A stretch of 45,688 bases of DNA from SIG440 sp045645485 (lineage in GTDB: Bacteria > Bacillota > Clostridia > Monoglobales > Monoglobaceae). The stretch lies in contig JAZRIX010000019.1 of assembly GCA_045645485.1 (NCBI GenBank), forward strand, positions 1-45,688, written 5' to 3'. The notes below the pieces were generated by a model, which searched no databases, was not told the DNA's origin, and saw nothing but the letters and a program-made list of their open reading frames with translations. Each line of letters opens with the position of its first letter. Position 1 is the stretch's first letter. Of this stretch, positions 16,234 to 23,658 are shown in pieces. The translations under genes and the position numbers were made by a program.

Positions 16234-18039
16234 ATGAACGAATATCAGAACAACATACGCAATTTTTCAATTATTGCACATATTGACCATGGAAAGTCAA
16301 CCCTTGCAGACCGTCTTCTTGAAAAGACGGGTGCTCTTACAAACCGTGAGATGCAGGATCAGGTTCTTGACAATATGGAGCTTGAAAAGGAAAGAGGCAT
16401 TACCATCAAGGCAAGAGCGGTACGACTTCTCTATTCTGCAAAGAACGGTGAGAAGTATGTTCTCAACCTGATTGACACTCCCGGACACGTTGACTTCAAC
16501 TATGAGGTTTCCAGAAGTCTTGCCGCTTGCGAAGGTGCGCTTTTGATTGTGGATGCGGCTCAGGGAGTGGAAGCGCAGACGCTGGGGAACACTTATCTTG
16601 CTTTGGAACATGACCTTGAACTGGTTCCCATCATCAACAAAATTGACCTCCCCTCGGCTCGTCCCGATGAAATAAAACAGGAAATCGAGGATGTAATCGG
16701 CATTGAGGCACAGAATGCACCCTGCATTTCCGCAAAGAACGGTATCAACATTGAGGATGTTCTTGAACGGATTGTTGAAGCGGTTCCGCCCCCCACGGGC
16801 GATGAAAATGCACCCCTTAAGGCGTTGATTTTTGATTCCTACTATGACAGCTACAAGGGTGTAATTGCTTATGTCCGTGTGGTTGACGGCAAATTGAAGA
16901 CGGGTGACCTTATAAAGATGATGGCAACCGAGAGTACCTTTGACGTTGTTGAAGTGGGATATCTCAATCCACTTGGTATGCTTCCCTCAAACGAAATCAA
17001 GGCAGGTGAGGTTGGTTATATAACCGCCAGTATCAAGAATGTCCGTGAGGTTCGTGTGGGTGATACGGTTACAACCGTTGAGAAGGGTGCAGCAGAGGCA
17101 CTCCCCGGCTATAAGGAAGTTCAGCCTATGGTGTATTCGGGTGTTTATCCTGCGGACGGTGCAAGATACAACGACCTTCGTGATGCCCTTGAAAAGCTTC
17201 AGCTCAACGACGCAGCACTTCAGTTTGATGCTGAAACCTCGGTAGCATTGGGTTTTGGTTTCCGTTGCGGTTTCTTGGGTCTTCTTCATATGGAAATAAT
17301 TCAGGAACGTCTGGAGAGAGAATATAACCTTGACCTTGTGACAACCGCACCTTCGGTTGAATATGAGGTATACAAGACCGACGGTTCACAGCTTCTGATT
17401 TCAAATCCCACCAATCTTCCTGAACCTCAGGAAATAGATTATATGACCGAGCCTATTGTGGCGGCAAATATTATGACTCCCAAGGAGTTTGTGGGAAGTA
17501 TTATGGAGCTTTGTCAGGAACGACGGGGCGTGTATATTGATATGACATATCTGGATGCAAACAGAGTTACGCTCAAATATGAGCTTCCTCTTAATGAAAT
17601 TATATATGACTTCTTTGATGCATTGAAGTCCAGAACAAGAGGCTATGCATCCTTTGACTATGAGATGAAGAATTATCAGAAGTCAGACCTTGTGAAGCTT
17701 GATATTCTTCTGAACGGGGATATGGTAGATGCACTTTCATTTATTGTTCACAAGGACAGTGCCTATGCGCGAGGCAGACGAATTGCGGAAAAGCTCAAGG
17801 AATCAATTCCACGTCAGCTTTTTGAAATTCCCATCCAGGCGGCAATCGGCAACAAGATTATTGCCCGTGAAACCGTTCGAGCAATGCGTAAAGATGTGCT
17901 TGCAAAGTGTTACGGCGGTGATATTACACGTAAGAAAAAGCTTCTTGAAAAACAGAAGGAAGGTAAAAAGCGTATGCGTCAGGTAGGTACGGTCGAAGTA
18001 CCTCAGGAAGCATTTATGTCGGTGCTTAAATTAGATTAA
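16234..18039 (+). CDS. lepA: Translation elongation factor 4 (LepA)
   Basis: The 601-aa GTPase has G1 AHIDHGKSTLADRLLE (about 15-30), the switch II DTPGHVDFNYEVSRSLAA, NKID, and the LepA-specific C-terminal domain ending KRMRQVGTVEVPQEAFMSVL. LepA acts on stalled or early elongating ribosomes. Length equals the family norm (about 600). Only a weak ribosome site (TTAGGAAAT) precedes it, fitting co-expression from galE. hemW follows 13 bp later, the common lepA-hemW pairing in Firmicutes. Confidence 0.98.
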   Translation: MNEYQNNIRNFSIIAHIDHGKSTLADRLLEKTGALTNREMQDQVLDNMELEKERGITIKARAVRLLYSAKNGEKYVLNLIDTPGHVDFNYEVSRSLAACEGALLIVDAAQGVEAQTLGNTYLALEHDLELVPIINKIDLPSARPDEIKQEIEDVIGIEAQNAPCISAKNGINIEDVLERIVEAVPPPTGDENAPLKALIFDSYYDSYKGVIAYVRVVDGKLKTGDLIKMMATESTFDVVEVGYLNPLGMLPSNEIKAGEVGYITASIKNVREVRVGDTVTTVEKGAAEALPGYKEVQPMVYSGVYPADGARYNDLRDALEKLQLNDAALQFDAETSVALGFGFRCGFLGLLHMEIIQERLEREYNLDLVTTAPSVEYEVYKTDGSQLLISNPTNLPEPQEIDYMTEPIVAANIMTPKEFVGSIMELCQERRGVYIDMTYLDANRVTLKYELPLNEIIYDFFDALKSRTRGYASFDYEMKNYQKSDLVKLDILLNGDMVDALSFIVHKDSAYARGRRIAEKLKESIPRQLFEIPIQAAIGNKIIARETVRAMRKDVLAKCYGGDITRKKKLLEKQKEGKKRMRQVGTVEVPQEAFMSVLKLD

Positions 18040-18052
18040 AACGGAGTAACAA

Positions 18053-19171
18053 ATGAAAACATCAGGACTTTATATTCACATTCCTTTTTGCAAAGCCAAG
18101 TGCGGTTATTGCGACTTTAATTCCTATTCGGGAAAGGGTGCGTATATGGAGTCCTATTTTTCTGCCCTGATGAGAGAGATTGAGGAAACCGCAAGGAAAT
18201 ACCCTCAGCCGGTGGACACCGTATACTTTGGTGGCGGAACACCAACCTTTGTTCCCGCAGAGCTTTTGTGCGGTGCATTGAAAAGGATAAAGGAATTATT
18301 TGAGCAATGTTCAAAGTGCGAAATCTCTATTGAATGCAATCCGGCAACAATTGGTTATGAGGGCCTCAAGGAGTTGAGAGAGGCAGGGTTCAACCGATTG
18401 AGCATAGGCCTTCAGTCGGCGGATAACGGCTGCCTTAAAGTATTGGGAAGAATACACACCTTTGAGGATTTTGCAGAGTGTTTTAAAAATGCAAGGCTTG
18501 CAGGTTTTGAAAATATTTCCCTTGACCTTATGTACGGGCTTCCGGAACAGACAATTGCGGATTGGAAAAAGACCCTTGAATGTGCCGTGGATTTCGGTAC
18601 TGAACACATTTCCTGCTATTCTCTGAAGGTGGAGGAGGGAACGCCTTTTTCTGAAATAGATTTGAATTTGCCCGATGAGGATACGGTTGCGGATATGTAT
18701 GAAATGGCGGTTGAGTATCTGTCAAAATCGGGTTATGACCGTTATGAAATTTCAAATTTTGCAAAGAAGGGTTATGAATCACGTCACAATCTGAAATACT
18801 GGAAATGTGATGACTTTGCAGGACTTGGAGCAGGAGCCTTTTCCTGCATTGAAGGAGCAAGGTTCTCAAATGAGGCGGACATTTGCAGATATATTGAGAA
18901 AATTGAGAACTCAGGCACGGCAGAGGTTGAACGGCAAGAACTGTCAGACTTTGACAAAATGAGTGAATTTGTATTTTTGGGACTTAGACTGAAGGATGGA
19001 ATTGAGGAGGAAGAATTCATAAGACGGTTTAATTTGAACATTGATGAAGTATTCGGTCAGCCCATTGAGAAGTATACAAAAATGGGTTTTCTTGTTAGAG
19101 AAAAGGGGAGAATTTGTTTTTCTGATAAAGGTTTTTTTGTCAGCAATATAATTCTTTCTGATTTTGTGTGA
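18053..19171 (+). CDS. hemW: Radical SAM heme chaperone HemW (coproporphyrinogen oxidase-like)
   Basis: The 372-aa protein begins SGLYIHIPFCKAKCGYCDFN with the radical-SAM CxxxCxxC motif (about C13, C17, C20), followed by VDTVYFGGGTPT, the GGGTP SAM-binding loop. Later marks are RLSIGLQSADNGCLKVLGR, LMYGLPEQT and YEISNFAKKGYESRHNLKYW. HemW-type proteins have this sequence but lack coproporphyrinogen dehydrogenase activity and deliver heme. Its place after lepA supports HemW over HemN. No terminator is obvious before the tRNA region. Confidence 0.92.
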   Translation: MKTSGLYIHIPFCKAKCGYCDFNSYSGKGAYMESYFSALMREIEETARKYPQPVDTVYFGGGTPTFVPAELLCGALKRIKELFEQCSKCEISIECNPATIGYEGLKELREAGFNRLSIGLQSADNGCLKVLGRIHTFEDFAECFKNARLAGFENISLDLMYGLPEQTIADWKKTLECAVDFGTEHISCYSLKVEEGTPFSEIDLNLPDEDTVADMYEMAVEYLSKSGYDRYEISNFAKKGYESRHNLKYWKCDDFAGLGAGAFSCIEGARFSNEADICRYIEKIENSGTAEVERQELSDFDKMSEFVFLGLRLKDGIEEEEFIRRFNLNIDEVFGQPIEKYTKMGFLVREKGRICFSDKGFFVSNIILSDFV

Positions 19172-19224
19172 AAACCCTTGCAGAAAAGATTTTTATGTGA
19201 TATACTTGTCTGGTGGAAATTTAT

Positions 19225-19357
19225 GCCCCTTTAGTTAAATGGATAGAAGAACCGCACGCCGTTAGCAAAATTGTAGATTTTGACGGCTGAGCGAACCTTG
19301 TTATTCGCTACGCTCATAATATACAAACCCTTTGATTTAATCTTAGGAGGGGTTTGT
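19225..19357 (+). repeat. Partial tRNA-Arg duplication (5' half) with an inverted anticodon-arm copy
   Basis: Positions 19225-19245 repeat exactly the first 21 bases of the true tRNA-Arg at 19404-19424, then diverge and cannot fold as a tRNA. Further on, 19342-19357 (CTTAGGAGGGGTTTGT) is an exact 16-nt reverse complement of the tRNA anticodon arm at 19427-19442. The segment also has a local ACAAACCC/GGGTTTGT hairpin (19323-19330 with 19350-19357). It looks like a scar of recombination or duplication at the tRNA locus. Confidence 0.7.
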
Positions 19358-19403
19358 GTAAAGAGGTCGTATTTATTTGGTACGTAATGAAAATTTAATA
19401 TCC

Positions 19404-19478
19404 GCCCCTTTAGTTAAATGGATATAACAAACCCCTCCTAAGGGTTAGTTGTGAGTTCGATTCTCGCAGGGGGTGCCA
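19404..19478 (+). tRNA. tRNA-Arg (anticodon CCU)
   Basis: A full cloverleaf can be drawn: acceptor GCCCCTT/AGGGGGT (with a G1-T72 wobble), D stem GTTA/TAAC, anticodon stem AACCC/GGGTT with loop CTCCTAA giving anticodon CCT (19437-19439), a 4-nt variable loop, T stem GTGAG/CTCGC with loop TTCGATT, discriminator G and encoded CCA (19476-19478). Confidence 0.93.
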
Positions 19479-19480
19479 TG

Positions 19481-19518
19481 TCAGAGTAAGCTATTATCGC
19501 TTGCTCTGATTTTCTTTT
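19481..19518 (+). terminator. Terminator of tRNA-Arg
   Basis: An 11-bp stem (19481-19491 with 19499-19509, one G-T wobble), 7-nt loop and the T-rich tail TTTTCTTTT, directly after the CCA. Confidence 0.85.
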
Positions 19519-19555
19519 AGGCCTCTGTAACCAATGTTGAGGCGAATCCCTTTGG

Positions 19556-19592
19556 AGATATCCTTCGACTTTGCTCAGGATGACATTCATAG
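19556..19592. repeat. Copy of the dispersed CTCAGGATGAC repeat
   Basis: ATCCTTCGACTTTGCTCAGG followed by ATGACAT, the inverted counterpart of the GTCATCCTGAGC core at 3973 and 22676. The rest of the gap 19521-19850 has no gene. Confidence 0.6.
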
Positions 19593-19706
19593 TGTAAAAC
19601 ATTTTTGTTGTGCTAAAATCCCAACATATGTTACATAGCTTCTTTTGGCAGGGAACGTTAGACTTCAGCAGACGACGGGCAAAGCACGTTGTCTCGCATC
19701 ATTGTT

Positions 19707-19821
19707 GAAACGCATGGCGTTTCACTTTATCACCAAAATGCTTTTGCATTTTGCAATCCTGAGCTAAAAACGTGCCACCGGCACCTTTTTGACGTGCAGG
19801 CACGGACACGCTCCGCGTGCC
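19707..19821. other. Array of four perfect short hairpins in a gene-free stretch
   Basis: Four separate hairpins follow each other: GAAACGC/GCGTTTC (19707-19723), CAAAATGC/GCATTTTG (19734-19753), GTGCC/GGCAC (19772-19784, flanked by A and T runs like a small terminator) and GGCACG/CGTGCC (19799-19821). No open reading frame explains them. The region may be a decayed mobile repeat or an unrecognised structured RNA. Confidence 0.4.
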
Positions 19822-19850
19822 GATGAATTCAAGTGGTTACCAACACAAAA

Positions 19851-19883
19851 AAACACAGACACCGCAATGCGGTATCTGTGTTT
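19851..19883 (-). terminator. Terminator of tRNA-Trp
   Basis: Arms 19851-19859 and 19875-19883 plus inner 19861-19865/19869-19873, one C-A mismatch, loop of 3. On minus it is followed by a T7 run (19844-19850 region). Confidence 0.85.
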
Positions 19884-19884
19884 T

Positions 19885-19960
19885 TGGCAGGGGTAGTAAG
19901 ACTTGAACTCACGGCACGCGGTTTTGGAGACCGCTGCTCTACCAACTGAGCTATACCCCT
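19885..19960 (-). tRNA. tRNA-Trp (anticodon CCA)
   Basis: Reading on minus: acceptor AGGGGTA/TACCCCT, D arm GCTCAGTTGGTAGAGC, anticodon stem GCGGT/ACCGC with loop CTCCAAA giving CCA, T loop TTCAAGT, discriminator G and encoded CCA at 19887-19885. All arms pair fully. Confidence 0.96.
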
Positions 19961-19980
19961 ATATTTGAGTTAAATAAAGA

Positions 19981-20011
19981 GTGCGCCAAAGCACTGAATC
20001 TTCAGCGCACC
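19981..20011 (-). terminator. Possible terminator of rpsT
   Basis: GTGCGC (19981-19986) pairs with GCGCAC (20006-20011) around an 18-nt loop. On minus the tail is TCTTTATTT. A long loop makes it moderate. Confidence 0.5.
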
Positions 20012-20025
20012 CCTAATATGCAAAC

Positions 20026-20286
20026 TTACGCAATCTTGTTCATTGCAGCTGCGTACTGGCTCTTTCTGCGAGCAGCAGTATTCTTGTGAAGAATACCCTT
20101 TGCAACAGCCTGGTCAGTCTTCTTAACAACGGCAGCATATGCAACAGAGGCTGCATCTTTGCCTTCTGCAAGAGAAGCTTCAAACTTCTTGATAGCAGTC
20201 TTAAGCTGTGACTTTACCATCTGGTTCTGCAATGTTTTTGTAGCAATAACCTTAACTCTTTTTTTAGCTGATTTAATGTTAGGCAT
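20026..20286 (-). CDS. rpsT: 30S ribosomal protein S20
   Basis: The 86-aa basic protein starts MPNIKSAKKRVKVIATKTLQ and ends HKNTAARRKSQYAAAMNKIA, the S20 pattern at the expected length. It binds 16S rRNA in the small subunit. It is monocistronic, with a GGAGGT ribosome site and its own promoter. It lies opposite to lepA-hemW, with which rpsT is often neighbouring in Firmicutes. Confidence 0.97.
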   Translation of the reverse strand: MPNIKSAKKRVKVIATKTLQNQMVKSQLKTAIKKFEASLAEGKDAASVAYAAVVKKTDQAVAKGILHKNTAARRKSQYAAAMNKIA

Positions 20287-20332
20287 GATTTCACCTCCAA
20301 CGTAATTCCTGTTTTTTAAGTCAACTCTAAGT

Positions 20333-20361
20333 ATAATACCACATCTTTTTTAAAAAATCAA
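20333..20361 (-). promoter_or_regulatory. Promoter of rpsT
   Basis: On minus: TTGATT (20361-20356), 17-bp spacer, TATTAT (20338-20333), 47 bp before rpsT. Confidence 0.55.
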
Positions 20362-20398
20362 GCTTTTTTTAAAATTTGTTAGAATTTTTTTAAATTCG

Positions 20399-20427
20399 TT
20401 GACAAAACACCTTGTTTATTGTATACT
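20399..20427 (+). promoter_or_regulatory. Strong promoter of the glutamine synthetase III gene
   Basis: Perfect TTGACA (20399-20404), 17-bp spacer, TATACT (20422-20427). It leaves a leader of about 85 nt. Confidence 0.75.
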
Positions 20428-20446
20428 TTGTATGTATTTGCGAGGG

Positions 20447-20483
20447 GTGCAGTGGGTGTTCCCACCGCACTTCTTTGGTTTTT
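20447..20483 (+). terminator. Hairpin with T-rich tail in the glutamine synthetase leader
   Basis: GTGC-GTGGG (20447-20456) pairs with CCCAC-GCAC (20461-20470) with one mismatch and a TGTT loop. The tail is TTCTTTGGTTTTT. Being between the promoter and the start codon, it could act as an attenuator. No known riboswitch is recognised. Confidence 0.45.
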
Positions 20484-20517
20484 AACTTTTTGACTACATA
20501 ACAGAGGAGGAATCTCT

Positions 20518-22608
20518 TTGAAAAATATTCCTGAACTTTTTGGAAGTATGGTATTTAATGAAACGGTTATGAAGGAACGCCTTCCCGAAAATATTTACCG
20601 TGCTCTCAAAGAAACTATCAATAACGGCGTGAGCCTCGACCGTGATGTTGCCGACATTATTGCCGCTGCAATGAAGGACTGGGCTATGGAAAAGGGTGCA
20701 ACCCATTTTACACACTGGTTTCAGCCTATGACGGGAATTACTGCCGAAAAACATGACAGCTTTATAACACCCGGTAAAAACGGTACTGTTCTTATGGAGT
20801 TTTCGGGTAAGGAGCATATTAAGGGTGAACCTGATGCCTCATCCTTTCCGTCCGGCGGAATTCGCGCCACTTTTGAAGCAAGAGGCTATACTGCATGGGA
20901 CCCCACTTCTTATGCGTTTATAAAGGACGGTACTTTGTGTATTCCGACAGCCTTCTGTTCATACGGCGGAGAATCTCTGGACAAGAAAACTCCGCTGCTC
21001 CGTTCAATGGAGGCAATCAACAAGCAGGCACTCCGTATACTCAAGCTCTTTGGCAAGGAAGATGTTACAAGAGTTGTTTCAACGGTGGGTCCCGAACAGG
21101 AATACTTCCTTATTGACAGAGATATATATAAGAAACGCAAGGATCTGGTATACTGTCGCAGAACACTTTTCGGTGCTCCCGCCCCCAAGGGGCAGGAGAT
21201 GGAGGACCACTACTTTGGTCACCTGAAGCCAAGAGTTTCGGCCTTTATGAAAGAACTGGACGAAGAATTGTGGAAGTTGGGCATTCTTGCAAAGACCAAG
21301 CACAACGAAGCGGCTCCTGCACAGCACGAGCTGGCACCAATATTTACCACAACAAACATTGCTACCGACCACAACCAGCTGACAATGGAAATGATGAAGG
21401 TTGTTGCGGCACGTCACAATATGGCGTGTATTCTCCACGAAAAGCCCTTTGAAGGCATCAACGGCAGCGGTAAGCATAACAACTGGTCACTTTCTACCAA
21501 TACGGGCGAAAACCTTCTTGAACCTGGAAAATCGCCTCATGAGAATGCGCAGTTCCTTGTGTTTCTTTGTGCTGTTATGGCGGCAGTTCACAAGCATCAG
21601 GATTTGCTCCGTATTTCTGCTGCAAGTGCAGGAAATGACCACCGTCTTGGCGGGCACGAAGCACCACCTGCAATAATCTCAATGTTCCTTGGAACAGAGC
21701 TTGCGGCGGTGCTGAAGGCAATTAAAAACGACACCGACTATGAGGGAATGAAGAAGCAGACAATGAAAATCGGCGTTACCGCCCTTCCCCAGTTTCCCAA
21801 GGATTCAACAGACCGAAACAGAACCTCGCCTTTTGCCTTTACCGGAAACAAATTTGAGTTCCGTATGGTTGGCTCTGCGGACTCTGTTGCCTGTGCAAAT
21901 ATAATGCTCAATACCATTGTTGCGGACGAGCTTCAGACTATGGCGGATGAGCTTGAAGGTTCAACTGACTTTATGACAGATGTTCACAACATTATAAAGC
22001 GGTTGATTACCGAACACGACTGCATTATTTTTGACGGTGACGGATATTCGGATGACTGGGTAAAGGAAGCGGAAAAACGCGGACTTCTGAACCTTGAATC
22101 AACGGTTGATGCTCTTCCGCATTTTATCAAACCCGAAAATCTTGAACTGTTCAGAAAACACAGAATTTATAATGAAACCGAAGTTCATGCAAGATATGAA
22201 ATTATTCTTGAAGAATATTGTAAGATAATTAATATCGAGGGACTTACTATGGTAGATATGGTGAAAAAGGACTACACGCCTGCCATAAGTAAAATTCAAA
22301 GATGTCTTTGTGATACTCTTCTTGCAAAGAAGGCTGTATCGCCTAATATACCCTGTATGGCTGAAACGGTGAAGCTTGACCGTGTTGCAACTCTTGCGGA
22401 CAAGATTTTTGAGACAAATCACCAGCTTGATGAGGCACTGAAAAATGTTCCAAAGGACGATGTGCTCACAAAGGCTGTATATTATAGAAAGACAATCTGT
22501 CCGTTGATGGAGGAGCTTCGTTCACACGTTGACGAAATTGAAGCTGATTCAGACCGTGAATTCTGGCCTGTACCGTCATACGGCGATATTATATTCAGTA
22601 TAAAATGA
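20518..22608 (+). CDS. glnN: Type III glutamine synthetase (GSIII)
   Basis: The 696-aa enzyme is the large GSIII class, which condenses glutamate and ammonia into glutamine. Marks include NIPELFGSMVFNETVMKERL at the N-terminus, THFTHWFQPMTGITAEKHDS (about 62-81), GPEQEYFLID (about 191-200), KTKHNEAAPAQHELAPIF (about 258-275), NDHRLGGHEAPPAI and DRNRTSPFAFTGNKFEFRM. It begins with TTG: GAGGAGG (20504-20510) lies exactly 7 nt upstream and no ATG fits better. It is monocistronic with a leader hairpin, so transcription may be attenuated by nitrogen status (inference). Confidence 0.96.
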   Translation: MKNIPELFGSMVFNETVMKERLPENIYRALKETINNGVSLDRDVADIIAAAMKDWAMEKGATHFTHWFQPMTGITAEKHDSFITPGKNGTVLMEFSGKEHIKGEPDASSFPSGGIRATFEARGYTAWDPTSYAFIKDGTLCIPTAFCSYGGESLDKKTPLLRSMEAINKQALRILKLFGKEDVTRVVSTVGPEQEYFLIDRDIYKKRKDLVYCRRTLFGAPAPKGQEMEDHYFGHLKPRVSAFMKELDEELWKLGILAKTKHNEAAPAQHELAPIFTTTNIATDHNQLTMEMMKVVAARHNMACILHEKPFEGINGSGKHNNWSLSTNTGENLLEPGKSPHENAQFLVFLCAVMAAVHKHQDLLRISAASAGNDHRLGGHEAPPAIISMFLGTELAAVLKAIKNDTDYEGMKKQTMKIGVTALPQFPKDSTDRNRTSPFAFTGNKFEFRMVGSADSVACANIMLNTIVADELQTMADELEGSTDFMTDVHNIIKRLITEHDCIIFDGDGYSDDWVKEAEKRGLLNLESTVDALPHFIKPENLELFRKHRIYNETEVHARYEIILEEYCKIINIEGLTMVDMVKKDYTPAISKIQRCLCDTLLAKKAVSPNIPCMAETVKLDRVATLADKIFETNHQLDEALKNVPKDDVLTKAVYYRKTICPLMEELRSHVDEIEADSDREFWPVPSYGDIIFSIK

Positions 22609-22675
22609 TAAAAAGGTTCTGCAAGCACGTTTTCTTAACGTTCCGGCAATATGACGTCATTACAAGCAGTATAGC

Positions 22676-22738
22676 GTCATCCTGAGCTAATGCGAAGAAT
22701 CTTTCTAAAACAGTTTCCCCCAATATTTGTTAAAGAAC
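22676..22738. repeat. Second copy of the sigH-upstream repeat
   Basis: 63 bp aligned without gaps to 3973-4035, with 8 differences. It runs from GTCATCCTGAGC to TTGTTAAAGAAC. Only the right half of the element is present here. Confidence 0.7.
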
Positions 22739-22743
22739 AAAGA

Positions 22744-22785
22744 AAAACTCCCCAAGCGTATGAAATGTACTTATAAGGACAGTAA
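22744..22785. repeat. Left inverted repeat of the XRE/transposase island
   Basis: 42 nt, starting AAAACTCCCC and ending TTATAAGGACAGTAA, that match the reverse complement of 24493-24535 at roughly three quarters of positions with one gap. It lies just after the glutamine synthetase gene. Confidence 0.6.
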
Positions 22786-22814
22786 ACGGAGCAGTGAATT
22801 TCACTGCTCCGTTT
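22784..22814. terminator. Bidirectional terminator between glutamine synthetase and the transposase remnant
   Basis: A 14-bp perfect stem (22784-22797 with 22801-22814) and a 3-nt loop, AAA/TTT ends. Confidence 0.85.
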
Positions 22815-22998
22815 CGCTATTATAAAAACAATCTAATTTCCATTTTATCACATTCGTATCTATGTATTCCCATATTTTCTGATAATCCTTTTCCCCTCGA
22901 ATTATGTGGTCATGACAAGATGTTTGCCAAATATTTTTACCATATTCACGATTACAATATCTTTTCAGAAGTGATACAAATTTAGAGGTTTCATTATT

Positions 22999-23026
22999 GT
23001 AGGGTGCGGCGGTTTCCGACGCACCG
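22999..23026. repeat. REP-like palindrome inside the transposase frame (copy 1)
   Basis: GGTGCG (23003-23008) pairs with CGCACC (23020-23025), inner CGG/CCG pair, one G-A mismatch. Preceded by GTAG. Inverted relative to copies 2 and 3. Confidence 0.7.
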
Positions 23027-23170
23027 TTTTTATAATCCGTTATATCGAGAATTAAATGAAAATGGTTTGGCATAATTACATATTTATCTATTTTTATATG
23101 AGGTTATTTTTCATCCATCAGTCGAATATTTCTATCAAGGATTTCTCCATATTTAGATAATATCATTTGC

Positions 23171-23196
23171 GGTGCGTCGAAATCGCCGCACCCTAC
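23171..23196. repeat. REP-like palindrome inside the transposase frame (copy 2)
   Basis: GGTGCG (23171-23176), 10-nt spacer TCGAAATCGC, CGCACC (23187-23192), then CTAC. It encodes part of the VGCGDFDAPQ insertion of the transposase. Confidence 0.7.
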
Positions 23197-23306
23197 AATT
23201 TTACCTAACAAATACTTTCTGTCCTTTACGCATATTGTAAGAAAATACACACCCGGAGTAGAATAATTGTACCCTTTTAGTCTTGTTGGTTTTCGTTTTG
23301 GTAAAT

Positions 23307-23540
23307 TCATAATATTTCCTCTAATTTTAAAACAAAAGTGCTCATTTTAATATCAAGAGCATTACAAATTCTATATAATGTTTCTAAAGTAGGTTTACGC
23401 TCTCCTCTTTCTATGGCGCTTAGATGACTTCTGCCTATGTCAGCTAATCCACTTAACACTTCTTGAGAAATGCCTTTTTGCTGTCTAAAAAAAGCAACAG
23501 TTTTCCCTACTTTAATAGAATCTAGTGTGGCTATATACAT
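23307..23540 (-). CDS. XRE-family helix-turn-helix regulator
   Basis: The 77-aa protein is a single Cro/CI-type HTH: VGKTVAFFRQQKGISQEVLS, LADIGRSHLSAIERGERKPT (about 32-51), LETLYRICNALDI. It has no sensor domain. Its TGA stop overlaps the ATG of the transposase (23307-23310), so the two are translationally coupled. It faces away from the stalk-domain gene, and an inverted AACACATA/TATGTGTT pair in the shared 118-bp region is a plausible operator. Regulation of both directions is inference. Confidence 0.88.
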   Translation of the reverse strand: MYIATLDSIKVGKTVAFFRQQKGISQEVLSGLADIGRSHLSAIERGERKPTLETLYRICNALDIKMSTFVLKLEEIL

Positions 23541-23585
23541 ATTCTCACCTCAAGAATAGTATATGTCATTTCAGAAGAACGCTTG

Positions 23586-23624
23586 AACACATATGCTGAC
23601 AAATGAACGCTTATGTGTTATAAT
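23586..23624 (+). promoter_or_regulatory. Promoter with candidate XRE operator upstream of the stalk-domain gene
   Basis: CTGACA (23596-23601), 17-bp spacer, TATAAT (23619-23624). AACACATA (23586-23593) just before the -35 and TATGTGTT (23612-23619) in the spacer form an inverted pair. Also GAACGCTT occurs twice (about 23579 and 23605). Confidence 0.5.
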
Positions 23625-23658
23625 TTGATTATCATATTAAAAATGGAGGGAAAACAAA

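Larger units (their letters stand above)
22801..23310 (-). pseudogene. REP-associated tyrosine transposase (Y1/IS200-like, RAYT), broken by a stop codon
   Basis: The minus-strand reading frame of 170 codons is a RAYT: NLPKRKPTRLKGYNYSTPGV at the N-terminus, the HUH motif MPNHFHLILD, and the closing DHIIRGEKDYQKIWEYIDTN. A single in-frame TAA at 23106-23104 splits it after MDEK; downstream PHIKIDKYVIMPNHFH continues in the same frame, so it is a nonsense mutation and not a frameshift. The position usually holding the catalytic tyrosine (WQTSxHDH) reads Cys, a possible second defect. Two REP-like palindromes lie inside the frame. The ATG overlaps the XRE stop by 4 bp (ATGA). Confidence 0.85.

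Noticed and set aside
19225..19299. A second tRNA gene at the first copy
   Set aside because: Only the first 21 bases match; no anticodon arm, T arm or CCA can be formed.
20440..20517. T-box leader for glutamine synthetase
   Set aside because: No T-box consensus (AGGGTGGNACCGCG) or specifier stem is present.
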